Assembly (NCBI GenBank): GCA_039817415.1
Contig: JBCBVV010000008.1
Span: 1 to 64,000, forward strand
DNA length: 64,000 nt
Origin: JALEFZ01 sp039817415
GTDB lineage: Bacteria > Bacteroidota > Bacteroidia > J057
Direction: 5' to 3'
The notes under the pieces were generated by a model, which did no database searches, was not told the origin of the DNA, and saw only the letters and a program-made list of their open reading frames with translations. The position numbers and the translations under genes are program-made. This document shows positions 52,112-61,866 of the stretch, piece after piece; position 1 is the stretch's first letter, and each line of letters opens with the position of its first letter.

Positions 52112-53221
52112 TTATGCTTCCTCACTGGCAGCAGCTGCAGGCAGTGCTTTACCGATATGAGTTCCTTTGACAATCTCATTTTCAGGATCAAATCCTTCCA
52201 TTCCTTTGCCAAAGACATATTTGATAAAGTTGAAATAGTTGTTGGCCAATAGTGTACTGGCGTCGCGTTGCATATCACCAGGTAGGTTGGAGTTTCCAAC
52301 AATGGTTACACCATGCTTGACAACAGTTTTGTCATTCTCCGTCAACTCACAGTTTCCTCCCGTAACAGCTGCTAGGTCAATGATGACAGAACCAGCCTTC
52401 ATGGCTTCAACCGTTTTGGCTTCTACCAGAATGGGCGCTTTGCGACCAGGAATGTTGGCAGTCGTAATGATCACATCGGCTTTCGAAGACTTTTCGTGGA
52501 TCAATTCCTTTTGTCTGCGCTTGTACTCATCTGTTTGCTCAACGGCGTATCCGCCAGCACCACTGTCTTCGGTTGCTCCTTCTACTTCTACGAATTTGGC
52601 ACCAAGAGACATTACCTCCTCTTTTACCGCAGAACGAACGTCAAAAGCCTCTACCGTCGCACCCAAGCGCCTTGCAGTTGCAATGGCTTGAAGACCTGCT
52701 ACCCCTGCACCCAGAATCAATACCTTAGCCGGAGGAATAGTTCCTGCAGCTGTCATCAACATCGGGAAATAGGATGGAAGTTGGTCTGCAGCGTGTAAAA
52801 CTGCTTTGTAGCCTGCTAGAGAGGCCATGGAAGACAATACATCCATGGACTGAGCAATAGTTGTACGAGGAATGTTGTCCATGCTAAAGGCACGAATGCC
52901 TTTGCCAGCCAATTGTTCAGAAATTTCCGGGTTTGCCCTTGGGCTAAATTGAGCCAGTACAAAAGCTTCTGACTTCAATTTGGACATTTCATCATCCGAG
53001 GGAGGAGTAATACTCCAAAGGAGATCAGCCTGCTGGAGAACCTGATCGCGATCTGCCACAGTTGCACCGGCTTCTTCGTAGTCTGAATCACTGAAAAGAG
53101 AAGCTTCACCTGCTCCTTTTTCAACCACCACCTCAAATCCCGCTCCCTTCATTTTCTTCACTACGGCCGGTACCATGACAACACGCTTGTCCGTGGCTTC
53201 CTTAAGAATGCCTGCAATCAT
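52112..53221 (-). CDS. pntAA: NAD(P)+ transhydrogenase alpha subunit, NAD-binding part
   Basis: 369 residues. The N-terminal alanine-dehydrogenase-like segment (AGILKEATDKRVVMVPAVVK) is followed by the Rossmann NAD(H)-binding core with VLILGAGVAGLQAIATARRL, RSAVKEEVMSLGAKFVEVE and the ADVIITTANIPGRKAPILV motif near the hydride transfer site. It is the peripheral dI subunit of the proton-translocating transhydrogenase. First gene of the operon; the region upstream (53222-53449) holds its promoter and the terminator of the next minus-strand gene. Confidence 0.97.
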   Translation of the reverse strand: MIAGILKEATDKRVVMVPAVVKKMKGAGFEVVVEKGAGEASLFSDSDYEEAGATVADRDQVLQQADLLWSITPPSDDEMSKLKSEAFVLAQFSPRANPEISEQLAGKGIRAFSMDNIPRTTIAQSMDVLSSMASLAGYKAVLHAADQLPSYFPMLMTAAGTIPPAKVLILGAGVAGLQAIATARRLGATVEAFDVRSAVKEEVMSLGAKFVEVEGATEDSGAGGYAVEQTDEYKRRQKELIHEKSSKADVIITTANIPGRKAPILVEAKTVEAMKAGSVIIDLAAVTGGNCELTENDKTVVKHGVTIVGNSNLPGDMQRDASTLLANNYFNFIKYVFGKGMEGFDPENEIVKGTHIGKALPAAAASEEA

Positions 53222-53408
53222 GTCGTTAGGTTAGTTTAGGATAATTATTTCAAGAACAAAATAAAGGCTAAACGGGATGAAAATGAAATTCGTGGGAGAC
53301 TAAATTCTTTCTTTTTCAATTATTTAGGGACGAAATACACCTAGATGGAAAAGGCATGCAGTTGATTTTGAGTATTTTCTACAATAAATAAGCGTCTTGA
53401 TTCTTCCT

Positions 53409-53441
53409 AAAAAAAAGGAGGAGCTTACAAGAAACTCCTCT
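53409..53441 (-). terminator. Terminator after the SBBP-repeat protein gene
   Basis: On the minus strand GAGGAG pairs with CTCCTC across an 11-nt loop and is followed by C and eight T. It lies just past the stop of the T9SS protein. Confidence 0.7.
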
Positions 53442-53449
53442 ATTCTGGT

Positions 53450-56146
53450 CTATATTTTTGTGATTTTTCTCGTTGTTATTCGGTCATGTCCCACTTGTAA
53501 ATAGAGGGAATATATGCCCGGCGGAAGAGTGGATAGGTCTATGTCATTCTGTTTAAATAATTCTCCGGTAAGGACCCTTTTCCCTTGAAGATTGATCAGT
53601 TTGTAGGAACTATTTTCAGGAATCTCCTGTTGGAAATCCAATTTCATCATATGGCTGATGGGATTGTTTAGCTTAACATCTAGGCCAAATTGGGCCGGTA
53701 TATAAATGCTTTGCCATTCTCCAAATTCTTTGATGCCTTCAGAATTGATCCATCCTGGTCGATACACTAACTCTTCTCCGCCCTGATATAAGGCATCCTT
53801 ATCAAGTAACCAGCCTGAAGGTTCTATTGACCATTCTTTTACCTCTTGCTGTATATCTTTTCGTTGAACAATAGCTTGGGCATTTTCAGCAATATCGTCT
53901 AAGGTCCATTCGATTTGTACTCCTTTGCCTTTGAGGTAGGCAGTTCCAAATTGGTAGTTTCCAATATTCAAATCGCTATCTCCTTCTAGATTTAGAATCC
54001 ATGGGGTATTGCTAAGGCCGTTTGTTTTGATTCGTTGATAAGCTTCTGCCGAAACCATGGCATCAGGACTATTGCTCGTTATTCCAATAGAAAGATCAAA
54101 CTCGTTGGACCACATGGTCGTGGATGTCATGGGGTAATCATTCTCAAAACCACCTAATATAACGGAGTTGTAGAGGCTATTGCCATTTTCTCCTAAATGA
54201 GCCACAAAGGAATCAAAGCCTCCTGAATGTGGGTAATCTTGTGTAATGGGAAAGTCTGCGGAAGTAGTTGCGCCGAGAAGATAGACTTCTCCAACTTCAT
54301 TGAAGGCTAAAGATTTTATATAATCTTGTCCCTGCCCACCCAATAAGGTATTGTACACATAACTGTCTCCCTTCGGGTTAATTTTACAAACAAAGGCATC
54401 CCCCTGTCCGGTGGTATCACTCAGCCACTGATAGGCCTGAATGGTTACGGGAAAATCGGGAGAGAAGGTAATGCCTCCTACAAATATATTTCCTTCGAAG
54501 TCGACTTTGATGTCATAGCACATCTCAGGTCCTTCTCCTCCAATCAGGCTTCCAATTATTTGCTTGTCCCCACTTGGATTCACCTTAATGATAAATCCGT
54601 CTCCTAATTCTCCTGTTTGAATTCTTTCCTTTAGTCCTTCTCCAACCAAGTCGAAATTGACTGATCTGGTTTCCCCTACGATGTAGGCATTTCCTTCTTT
54701 GTCTATTTCTAGGGCATGGGCAATGTCTAGTTCGTTACCCCCAAGGTAGGTGCTATAAACAAATTTTTGTCCTTGTGGATCCATTTTGGAAAGGAAAATA
54801 TCTCCTAGGCCTTCGTTTATTCCTTGCATAGGATTACTGCCTAGAGGAAAGTCCTCGGAGTACGTCAAACCTGTTAAATAGATATGGCCCATGGAGTCTA
54901 TTTCTAGGTCGTAAATGTAATCTCTGCCATTTCCTCCTACATAGGTGGAAAATACCAGGCTATCTCCTTCAGGGCTAAGTTTGCTGACAAAGGCATCTCC
55001 GAAACCACCTTGGAAGCTTTCTTCAAATGCTCCTTTGGTAACAGGAAAGTCTTGAGAAGGAGTAAATCCTGCTATCAGGATGGTTCCATCAGGTAGCACC
55101 TTAATTCCATGTGGTATTTCCCAATTGCTCCCTCCTAAGAAGGTAGAGAATATCAAATCCCTCCCATTTGCCTGCATTTTTGAGACGAATACATCTAGGT
55201 TACCCGCATTATTCGCTTGGTAGACGCCAGGAGTTGTAGGAAAACTGATATTTTGAGTATAACCCACAATGAGGGTGTGCCCTTCGCTGTCTCTAGTAAT
55301 TCCCATCGCAAAGTCATCTGAGCCTGCTGCATGGAGGAAACTTCCCCACTTTAGGGTAATAGGGTCAATGATCAGGGGAAGACTTGGGTCGTACTGGCCA
55401 TTAAGTTGAAAGCCAAATCCTTGTTTTGATATTTTCTTGTAGGAAATAGCGACCTCTTTTTCCTCTCCATTGACGATTTGATAGGAGTAAGGAGCTTCTT
55501 CTATGATATCTCCCCAAGTTGTATGAAGGGTCATTTTCCCTTCTTGATCCAAGGAGAGGCTGTCAATTCCTTCCAATTCAGCCTTTATTGCTTGAATATT
55601 TGCCTTAGGGTGGAGAATGAAATCATATTTTAGCCCATTTCCCTGAGCTCCATAATACCTAAGGTCAATGCCATTGTAGAGGTTGTTGTACCAGAATTCC
55701 TGTGCTGGTTTTAGGCTAGTGTGAAATTGTGGTTTGATATAGGAATAGTCAGCTTGAATGTGATTTGTTGCCTGAGGAGTAACTCCATTATGCCCTACCC
55801 AGTTTAGGTTCCAAACCAATGCCTCATGTGTTTGAGAAGAAACTTGAGGAACCATAAGATTCTTGTAAGGCTGAAAAGACCTCCTCAATGAATCTCCGTT
55901 GCTCACAGCCTTGACCATGGCTACGCTTATCCCTTCTGTTAAGAATCGAACCTGTTGATCGAAGACTTGGCTTTGGGCTATGATATCAGGAGAGAGCTGG
56001 CCTTTATTCTCAATAAATAGTGTTTGGGAGGTAAAGGATTTAAGTCCGGCGGGTCTTTGGATAGTTTGGCTGTACAGATGTATTTGGCCAACAATACATA
56101 TAAAAAGGACACACCTGAGCAAGGTCTGGCAGCTCTTCAAGGTCAT
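53450..56146 (-). CDS. SBBP-repeat secreted protein with T9SS sorting domain
   Basis: 898 residues from the ATG at 56146; the TTG start 15 codons earlier is less likely. A signal peptide (LLRCVLFICIVGQIHLYSQ) is followed by a conserved N-terminal module (SQTLFIENKGQLSPDI through FWYNNLYNGIDLRYYG), then about seven SBBP beta-propeller repeats with the SxYxGGxGxD and GxxxxTDFPxTxG patterns (FSTYVGGNGRDYIYDL, FSTFLGGSNWEIPHG). A type A T9SS CTD ends it (LSTLPPGIYSLYLQVG). SBBP proteins are cell-surface proteins; the propeller function is unknown. Monocistronic. Confidence 0.92.
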   Translation of the reverse strand: MTLKSCQTLLRCVLFICIVGQIHLYSQTIQRPAGLKSFTSQTLFIENKGQLSPDIIAQSQVFDQQVRFLTEGISVAMVKAVSNGDSLRRSFQPYKNLMVPQVSSQTHEALVWNLNWVGHNGVTPQATNHIQADYSYIKPQFHTSLKPAQEFWYNNLYNGIDLRYYGAQGNGLKYDFILHPKANIQAIKAELEGIDSLSLDQEGKMTLHTTWGDIIEEAPYSYQIVNGEEKEVAISYKKISKQGFGFQLNGQYDPSLPLIIDPITLKWGSFLHAAGSDDFAMGITRDSEGHTLIVGYTQNISFPTTPGVYQANNAGNLDVFVSKMQANGRDLIFSTFLGGSNWEIPHGIKVLPDGTILIAGFTPSQDFPVTKGAFEESFQGGFGDAFVSKLSPEGDSLVFSTYVGGNGRDYIYDLEIDSMGHIYLTGLTYSEDFPLGSNPMQGINEGLGDIFLSKMDPQGQKFVYSTYLGGNELDIAHALEIDKEGNAYIVGETRSVNFDLVGEGLKERIQTGELGDGFIIKVNPSGDKQIIGSLIGGEGPEMCYDIKVDFEGNIFVGGITFSPDFPVTIQAYQWLSDTTGQGDAFVCKINPKGDSYVYNTLLGGQGQDYIKSLAFNEVGEVYLLGATTSADFPITQDYPHSGGFDSFVAHLGENGNSLYNSVILGGFENDYPMTSTTMWSNEFDLSIGITSNSPDAMVSAEAYQRIKTNGLSNTPWILNLEGDSDLNIGNYQFGTAYLKGKGVQIEWTLDDIAENAQAIVQRKDIQQEVKEWSIEPSGWLLDKDALYQGGEELVYRPGWINSEGIKEFGEWQSIYIPAQFGLDVKLNNPISHMMKLDFQQEIPENSSYKLINLQGKRVLTGELFKQNDIDLSTLPPGIYSLYLQVGHDRITTRKITKI

Positions 56147-56431
56147 AGGGAGATTATTTGCTACAATATCTTCCTGATAGGGGCTGACCAAAAGCGATTG
56201 AATCTATCAATGCCTACACATGTAGGAAAATGAATCAAAGGATCATTTGAATGGCATTCTTATCTATTTTAATGTGGATATTATAATAATTGAAATGTTT
56301 GTGAGCTATATGTATGATGAGCTCTATCCGTAAGCTTTACCTTCAAAATGGAGTTTTGAGCTTGAAATGCTAGAAAAAATGAAAAGGGGAGAGAATTTCT
56401 TCCCTCCCCTTCCTTTGAAAAGTTGTTGTGA
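56147..56431. other. Intergenic region between two T9SS cargo genes
   Basis: 285 nt with no credible gene. It should contain the promoter of the SBBP-repeat gene and, at its far end, the terminator of the next minus-strand gene (56375-56411). I saw no clear -7/-33 pair. Confidence 0.5.
56375..56411 (-). terminator. Terminator after the SprB-repeat protein gene
   Basis: On the minus strand GGGGAG (56409-56404) pairs with CTCCCC (56391-56386), with further inner pairing, followed by a T-rich tract with one C-A break. Confidence 0.65.
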
Positions 56432-59400
56432 TTATTCTAATAGGATTTTCACAGATTGACTCCCAGACTTACCCTGGATCTGGACGACATAGAGTCCCTT
56501 ACTCAACTGACTTGGAAGGGAAATTTCTGTCAAAATAGCTGAGCTTTGGTTCTGCCACACCACCTTTCCCGCAGAATCGAATATGTTGATATCGATCTTT
56601 TCGTGGAAATCATGTTGCTTGATGAAAACCACACCTTTTGATGGGTTGGGGTAGATAGAGATCCCCTGTGCGAAGGCATCTTGGATAGAAGTTTGGATAC
56701 CATTTATGGTAACTTCAAAACTTGTTGTATCAGACCCGCATATAGAGGAAATGATCTGTGTAATGGTATATGTTCCATTTTCCTGATAGGTATATTCAAA
56801 AGAGGCTTCATTTGACGTCCCCACGCCATCGCCCATGTCGTAGAATATTTCCGCTCCCCCAAAGGAAGTATCCGTTATACTCACAGAGGAATCTCCAGTT
56901 TCTGCGATAAAGCCTGCAAAGTAGTTGGACTCACCATCTTCTATTTCGACCTGTCCTGCCTCTGCTACACAACCTAATGAATCCTGAATCTTAATATCGT
57001 AGACTCCTGGTGCCAGCGCGTCAATGTCAAAAACACCTAGAGAATCGTGCAGTGCGAAGGTCTGGTAAGGCATAACGCCTCCAGCAATATTGAGAATGAC
57101 TTCTCCATTATTGGCTCCTGGACAAGAGGTATTTAAGGTATCTGAAATGGCTACTTGTAACTGATCTGGCTGAGCGACTTCAAAACTTTCTTCATGCATA
57201 CATCCTAGGCTATCCATAACGGTAACAGAATGGATACCTGCAGGAAGTCCGTCTAGGATAGATACTTGTTCACCAGTGCCCCAGATATAGCTAAAGGGAG
57301 CCTTTCCACCGAATGCTTCTACAAATACCACACCCGTACTATCTCCGAAACACTTAACATCTGTGATGGCTGATTCAAGGCCAAGGGAGTCATTTTGAGT
57401 GATGACGATATTACTAAGACTAGTCGTACATCCGTTTGCATCTTCAACAACAACTGAGTAAGTACCTGCAGCTAAGTTGGCTGGGTTTTGGGTGGAGAAT
57501 TGTCCATCCCAGTCAAATGCGTAGGGTGAAGTTCCTTTTTCAACCACTAAGTTAATTTGCCCGCTTTCGCCTCCGTAACAATCAACATGGGAAATGGATT
57601 GTACGCTGGCTGCAACTGGAGGAGCTACAGAAAAAACGATGGTATCAATTCTTTCCAGGCCTAAGTTGTCTGTTACCTTTAGAATGAGCATACTGTCCAA
57701 GATGGTACTTTGACCTATGGGTTCGATGATGACAGCATTTGTGTTAGAACCGTTGGACCATTCGAAGGTTCCAAGGTTAGCTGGCACAGAAAGGCTTTCA
57801 CCTGAACAGAAAAACCTGTCATTCCCCAAGCTAAAAACAGGTGGACGTCCAATGGTAAAGTCATCAAACCCCATTCCTGAATATTGATTGGTTCCATTCG
57901 AAGAAAAGGCAATCCTAAATTTCACCTGTGGGGCTCCAATTACAGCTGAGGGTAATTTGGCATAGACTTTTCTCCAACCATTAGCACCGGAACCGGCAGC
58001 TGTGTTTCCACTCCAACCTTGGCCTACTCCACCCGGAAGTGTGGCAATGAATTGAGAATTGAACCAAAATTCTGGAGAGTACGCTGCCAATTGATTCCAT
58101 GAATCACCACCATCAAGCGAATAAAGTACGGATCCTCCATCCCAAACTTCCTCGGTTTCCCACCAAGTCATGAAACTGATCCAGCTGTCTTGATGAATAT
58201 TGGAGAAATCGAAGCATGGACTCTGTACATAAGAGTTTTCAAATGCGTTATGCGGCCCACCTGCATTGGTGACCCAGGCTTTTACGCCGGAAGGTGCTGC
58301 CATAATGGTTCCATCAGCTGGGGTTCCCCATTCCCATGATGAGTTGGTACCGCCAGTAGTCCAACCATGAAGGCTGGTTTCAAAGTTTTCTTGGAAGGGG
58401 AAGGTTGAAATTTCCGTGAAGTTGGTAACAGTGGTATGAATCGTATCATTCGAGGAATTTGAATCACCACTGCTAGTTACCACAATGTCTAAATCATATT
58501 CCTTGCTTAAGGAAAGATCTACTGTTTGGGTAAAGGTGTGTGAAATAAGCTGGTCTGGAGCCAGTGTACTGTTTACAACATCCTGAGCGGAGAGCACTCC
58601 ATCCACAAACAACTTAGCTGTATAGCCGGATGCAGGCAATTGGCCTATATTTTTGAATTCGAATGATACTTGTTCCTGCCCCAATCCACAGGTTAATTCA
58701 CCTGGAGCAGTTTTTTCCAAGGTTTTCAAATCTTCTGGTGGGATGAGGAAGGGCTCCAATTTGTAATAGCCGTTGTCTATGTAGTGAAATCCCAGCATAC
58801 TCGTAGGGATATTGTCTCCATAAGAGACTCCTTCGGAACTATTTTTCTGAACTCCGATTGTAGAGGTGATGCTTCCGGCTTTGGTAGGATCACCATACTG
58901 ATCTACCACATAAATATTATTGGTTCCTTCTTCTAGGACCAAAGAGATGTAGACAAAGGTCGAAGGACCCCATTGGTAGGACGCCCACTTGATCCAAAAT
59001 TGCCTATTGGGGGCTGTACCAAATGTTTTGGTCAGTACATCATCTCCAGAAAGAATGGGAGGAGAAAAGGCAAATGCTTCCCAAAAAGCTGCAATAGAGT
59101 TATTTGGAAGAGAGCTGGAGGGCAAAGCTCCATTGTTTCCGGGTGCTGAGCCGGGATTGCTTTCAAATGTCAGCACCCCATTGGCACTTACCCGTGCTGA
59201 TGTAAAAGATTGGCCATAAAATTCAAAGGTGAAGGGTAAAGAAAATGAATTGGACCATTGGTTAGAGACAAAGCCTCCATCCATGGCGAGGTTCCAATTG
59301 CTGACCTCATAGTCTAGTTCTTGGTTGAGTCCACCTGGATTACCGGACTGTTCTAAATGTGTGATTTCGTAAGATATCTGTGCCGAAAGGGACAAAGATA

Positions 59401-59440
59401 GAAGCGGGATGCATAACAAGTGAAGTATGAAGTGCTTCAT
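56432..59440 (-). CDS. Secreted adhesin-like protein with SprB repeats, T9SS
   Basis: 1002 residues. After a signal peptide (LHLLCIPLLSLSLSAQ) come a beta-rich N-terminal module (FSLPFTFEFYGQSFTSARV), a CARDB-like region, a choice-of-anchor J / MAM-type segment (FPFQENFETSLHGWT, WISFMTWWETEEVWDGGSVL), and three SprB repeats of the DVxCxGxxxGxxxxxxxGGxxPYxxxW type between about 645 and 870. A PKD-like domain and a type A sorting domain follow (SIYPNPSKGVVFIKQ, LSKGLYVVQIQGKSG). It is a cell-surface protein, possibly in adhesion or gliding. Confidence 0.9.
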   Translation of the reverse strand: MKHFILHLLCIPLLSLSLSAQISYEITHLEQSGNPGGLNQELDYEVSNWNLAMDGGFVSNQWSNSFSLPFTFEFYGQSFTSARVSANGVLTFESNPGSAPGNNGALPSSSLPNNSIAAFWEAFAFSPPILSGDDVLTKTFGTAPNRQFWIKWASYQWGPSTFVYISLVLEEGTNNIYVVDQYGDPTKAGSITSTIGVQKNSSEGVSYGDNIPTSMLGFHYIDNGYYKLEPFLIPPEDLKTLEKTAPGELTCGLGQEQVSFEFKNIGQLPASGYTAKLFVDGVLSAQDVVNSTLAPDQLISHTFTQTVDLSLSKEYDLDIVVTSSGDSNSSNDTIHTTVTNFTEISTFPFQENFETSLHGWTTGGTNSSWEWGTPADGTIMAAPSGVKAWVTNAGGPHNAFENSYVQSPCFDFSNIHQDSWISFMTWWETEEVWDGGSVLYSLDGGDSWNQLAAYSPEFWFNSQFIATLPGGVGQGWSGNTAAGSGANGWRKVYAKLPSAVIGAPQVKFRIAFSSNGTNQYSGMGFDDFTIGRPPVFSLGNDRFFCSGESLSVPANLGTFEWSNGSNTNAVIIEPIGQSTILDSMLILKVTDNLGLERIDTIVFSVAPPVAASVQSISHVDCYGGESGQINLVVEKGTSPYAFDWDGQFSTQNPANLAAGTYSVVVEDANGCTTSLSNIVITQNDSLGLESAITDVKCFGDSTGVVFVEAFGGKAPFSYIWGTGEQVSILDGLPAGIHSVTVMDSLGCMHEESFEVAQPDQLQVAISDTLNTSCPGANNGEVILNIAGGVMPYQTFALHDSLGVFDIDALAPGVYDIKIQDSLGCVAEAGQVEIEDGESNYFAGFIAETGDSSVSITDTSFGGAEIFYDMGDGVGTSNEASFEYTYQENGTYTITQIISSICGSDTTSFEVTINGIQTSIQDAFAQGISIYPNPSKGVVFIKQHDFHEKIDINIFDSAGKVVWQNQSSAILTEISLPSQLSKGLYVVQIQGKSGSQSVKILLE

Positions 59441-59540
59441 GTTGGACAGTAAAGAATTGCAAGAGTAAAGATTTATTTTGTTTCAAATGTCGTAATTTAT
59501 GATTTATGTAAAAATACTAATAATGGGCAGGTCTTGCATG

Positions 59541-59572
59541 AAAAAAGCTGAATGCCCGGAGACATTCAGCTT
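59541..59572 (-). terminator. Terminator of glutamate dehydrogenase gene
   Basis: On the minus strand GCTGAATG pairs with CATTCAGC over an 8-bp stem and is followed by six T. It lies 50 nt past the gdhA stop. Confidence 0.85.
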
Positions 59573-59621
59573 GTAAACATTTATGTGATATGCTACAATT
59601 TAACCCATCAAAGAGGTGAGT

Positions 59622-60896
59622 CTAGTAGTTACCTTCTAGGTCGATACCCATAGCTAGTCTTTCAATAGCAGCAATATAGGCCGCCAGACGCATAGAGCAC
59701 TCATGCTTTTCTTTCGTTTCCCATACTCGATCGAAAGCTTCTGTCATGATTGGAGCTGCTTTTTCACGAATTTCGCTTTCTGAGTAGTAGTGCCCACGGC
59801 GATTTTGTACCCATTCGAAGTAGGAAACCGTTACACCACCAGCGTTTGCAAGGATATCTGGAATAATAAGGACTCCTTTTTCATCCAGGATTCCGTCAGC
59901 ATCTGCCGAAGTAGGACCATTTGCCCCTTCTACAATTACTTTTGCCTGAACATCTGCTGCATTCTCAGTCGTAATGACGTTTTCAATGGCAGCCGGAATG
60001 AGGATATCAACATCCATGGTGACCAGTTCAGCATTGGTAATTCTGGTAGAGGATTTATATCCTTCAAGTGAACCATTACTTTTCACATATCGAACGGCAT
60101 CTCTTACATCGAGTCCATTTTCATTGTAAACACCACCTGTATGGTCGGACACAGCAACAATATTCAGTCCCTGATCCTGTAAGAGTTTTGCGGCCCAGGT
60201 ACCTACGTTACCAAATCCTTGTACAGCAACACGTAGGTTCTTTGGATTCCAGCCCAATCTTTCGATGGCCTTCATGGTCGTCAGCATGACTCCCCATCCA
60301 GTTGCAGGAACACGACCTTTTGAACCCCCTAAGTGAAGGGGCTTACCTGTTACAACGCCAGGTGTATATCCGAAAATTCTTGAGTATTCGTGGAAGATCC
60401 ACGCCATTACCCTATTGTTGGTTCCCATATCGGGGGCAGGGATGTCAGAGTCTTCTCCAAATACGTCTTTGAGCGATCGTGTATAGGCACGGGTAATTCG
60501 CTCTAGTTCATCCTCGCTTCGAATCTTGGGATTCAAGGTGATTCCCCCTTTGGCCCCACCATAGGGAAGGCCTACGAGTGCACACTTAAAGGTCATCCAT
60601 CCAGCGAGTGCCTTTACCTCATCAAGGTCCACAAAGGGAGCAAAGCGGATTCCTCCTTTGGAAGGTCCCATTACAGTTGAATGGATGACACGATACCCTT
60701 CAAATACGCGCGTCGTACCATCGTCCAACTTGACCGGTAGGTTAACGATCATGGTTCTTTCCGGAGCACTCAACACATCTCTGAATCGCTGATCAAGGTT
60801 GATCATGTCTGCCGCTGCATGAAAACGAGCAAGCATCGATTCGAATGGAGAGGGCTTTTGGTTAACAGACTTGGTCTGTACGTTTACTTCAGCCAT
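59622..60896 (-). CDS. gdhA: Glu/Leu/Phe/Val dehydrogenase (glutamate dehydrogenase)
   Basis: 424 residues. The N-terminal domain shows GYRVIHSTVMGPSKGGIRF and the catalytic Lys region LVGLPYGGAKGGITLNP, then DMGTNNRVMAWIFHEYS. The Rossmann domain has VAVQGFGNVGTWAAKLL. It interconverts glutamate and 2-oxoglutarate, with NAD(P) use uncertain from the sequence. The length (424) fits the short hexameric type rather than the roughly 450-residue NADP type. Monocistronic. Confidence 0.95.
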   Translation of the reverse strand: MAEVNVQTKSVNQKPSPFESMLARFHAAADMINLDQRFRDVLSAPERTMIVNLPVKLDDGTTRVFEGYRVIHSTVMGPSKGGIRFAPFVDLDEVKALAGWMTFKCALVGLPYGGAKGGITLNPKIRSEDELERITRAYTRSLKDVFGEDSDIPAPDMGTNNRVMAWIFHEYSRIFGYTPGVVTGKPLHLGGSKGRVPATGWGVMLTTMKAIERLGWNPKNLRVAVQGFGNVGTWAAKLLQDQGLNIVAVSDHTGGVYNENGLDVRDAVRYVKSNGSLEGYKSSTRITNAELVTMDVDILIPAAIENVITTENAADVQAKVIVEGANGPTSADADGILDEKGVLIIPDILANAGGVTVSYFEWVQNRRGHYYSESEIREKAAPIMTEAFDRVWETKEKHECSMRLAAYIAAIERLAMGIDLEGNY

Positions 60897-61035
60897 ACGA
60901 ACTTTAACAATTTTTGAATACTTGTAGGTCGGTTTGTGTTAGCGTTACGAAAGTACATAAGCACCCCCTATTTTCAAATGCTGAAAATCAATTAATTAAA
61001 CTTGTGAAAGGAGCTGGGGATTTTTTGAAAATTTG

Positions 61036-61866
61036 TTAATTACCCAAGGTCAAAAAATATAAATAAATAAACGGGATAGACAGAAGCATGCCATCGAAGC
61101 GGTCCAACATACCTCCGTGACCGGGCAAGATTTTCCCAGAATCCTTCAGGTTTACACTTCTTTTGAACATGGATTCTACTAAATCTCCCATCTGGCTGAA
61201 CAAGGAAGTGAGTATAGCAATGACTACCCAAGAATAAGTTGTGGGTAGGAAAATATCCATGAGCACACCCATTCCTAGGCAGAAGGCAACACCACCAATA
61301 GATCCTTCCCAAGTCTTCTTCGGACTGATGCGGGGGAATAGTTGATTCTTACCAAAGAACCTTCCAAAAAAGTAGGACATCACATCCAGCGTCCAGGTAA
61401 TAAATAGGGTGCCAAGAGGGATTTTAAAATCATAGGTTGAGGGTGGGCCTGGCATAGACATATCCAGGAAAAGATAGAAGGGAAATACCACATATATATA
61501 GCCTAGCACTATAGTGCCAAGGGTCTCTACAGGACGATTTTCTTCCTTATTAAACAAAGCGACGATTTCCAGAATAGGCAAGGCGAGAATAAGAACCAAG
61601 GCGTATAAGGAAGGAGGAATCTCCTGCTTTCCTGCCATCAGGATGTTGAAGAATTCTAAGCCCCAAAAGCCTGCTACACAAGCAAGGGCTACCCAAACGT
61701 ACCTTTTTTGCTGAACCTGCATGCCTCTGATAAACTCCCACAGACTCATCAGAGAGACGATAAAGACAAAGAGCCACATTCCCAAAGGAGAAAGAACAAT
61801 GGCAGGAATCAGAATAGAGACTCCAACCATTCCCGAGATAAATCTTATTAATACGTCATTCTTCAT
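61036..61866 (-). CDS. cdsA: Phosphatidate cytidylyltransferase
   Basis: 276 residues from the ATG at 61866, with about seven transmembrane helices. The CDP-diglyceride synthase signature is present: ISPKKTWEGSIGGVAFCLGM, then the metal-binding MGDLVESMFKRSVNLKDSG, LPGHGGMLDRFDGMLLSIP. It makes CDP-diacylglycerol for phospholipid synthesis in the inner membrane. It overlaps the upstream CPBP-protease gene by 11 nt, so the two are translationally coupled. No psd or pssA gene follows in this window. Confidence 0.96.
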   Translation of the reverse strand: MKNDVLIRFISGMVGVSILIPAIVLSPLGMWLFVFIVSLMSLWEFIRGMQVQQKRYVWVALACVAGFWGLEFFNILMAGKQEIPPSLYALVLILALPILEIVALFNKEENRPVETLGTIVLGYIYVVFPFYLFLDMSMPGPPSTYDFKIPLGTLFITWTLDVMSYFFGRFFGKNQLFPRISPKKTWEGSIGGVAFCLGMGVLMDIFLPTTYSWVVIAILTSLFSQMGDLVESMFKRSVNLKDSGKILPGHGGMLDRFDGMLLSIPFIYLYFLTLGN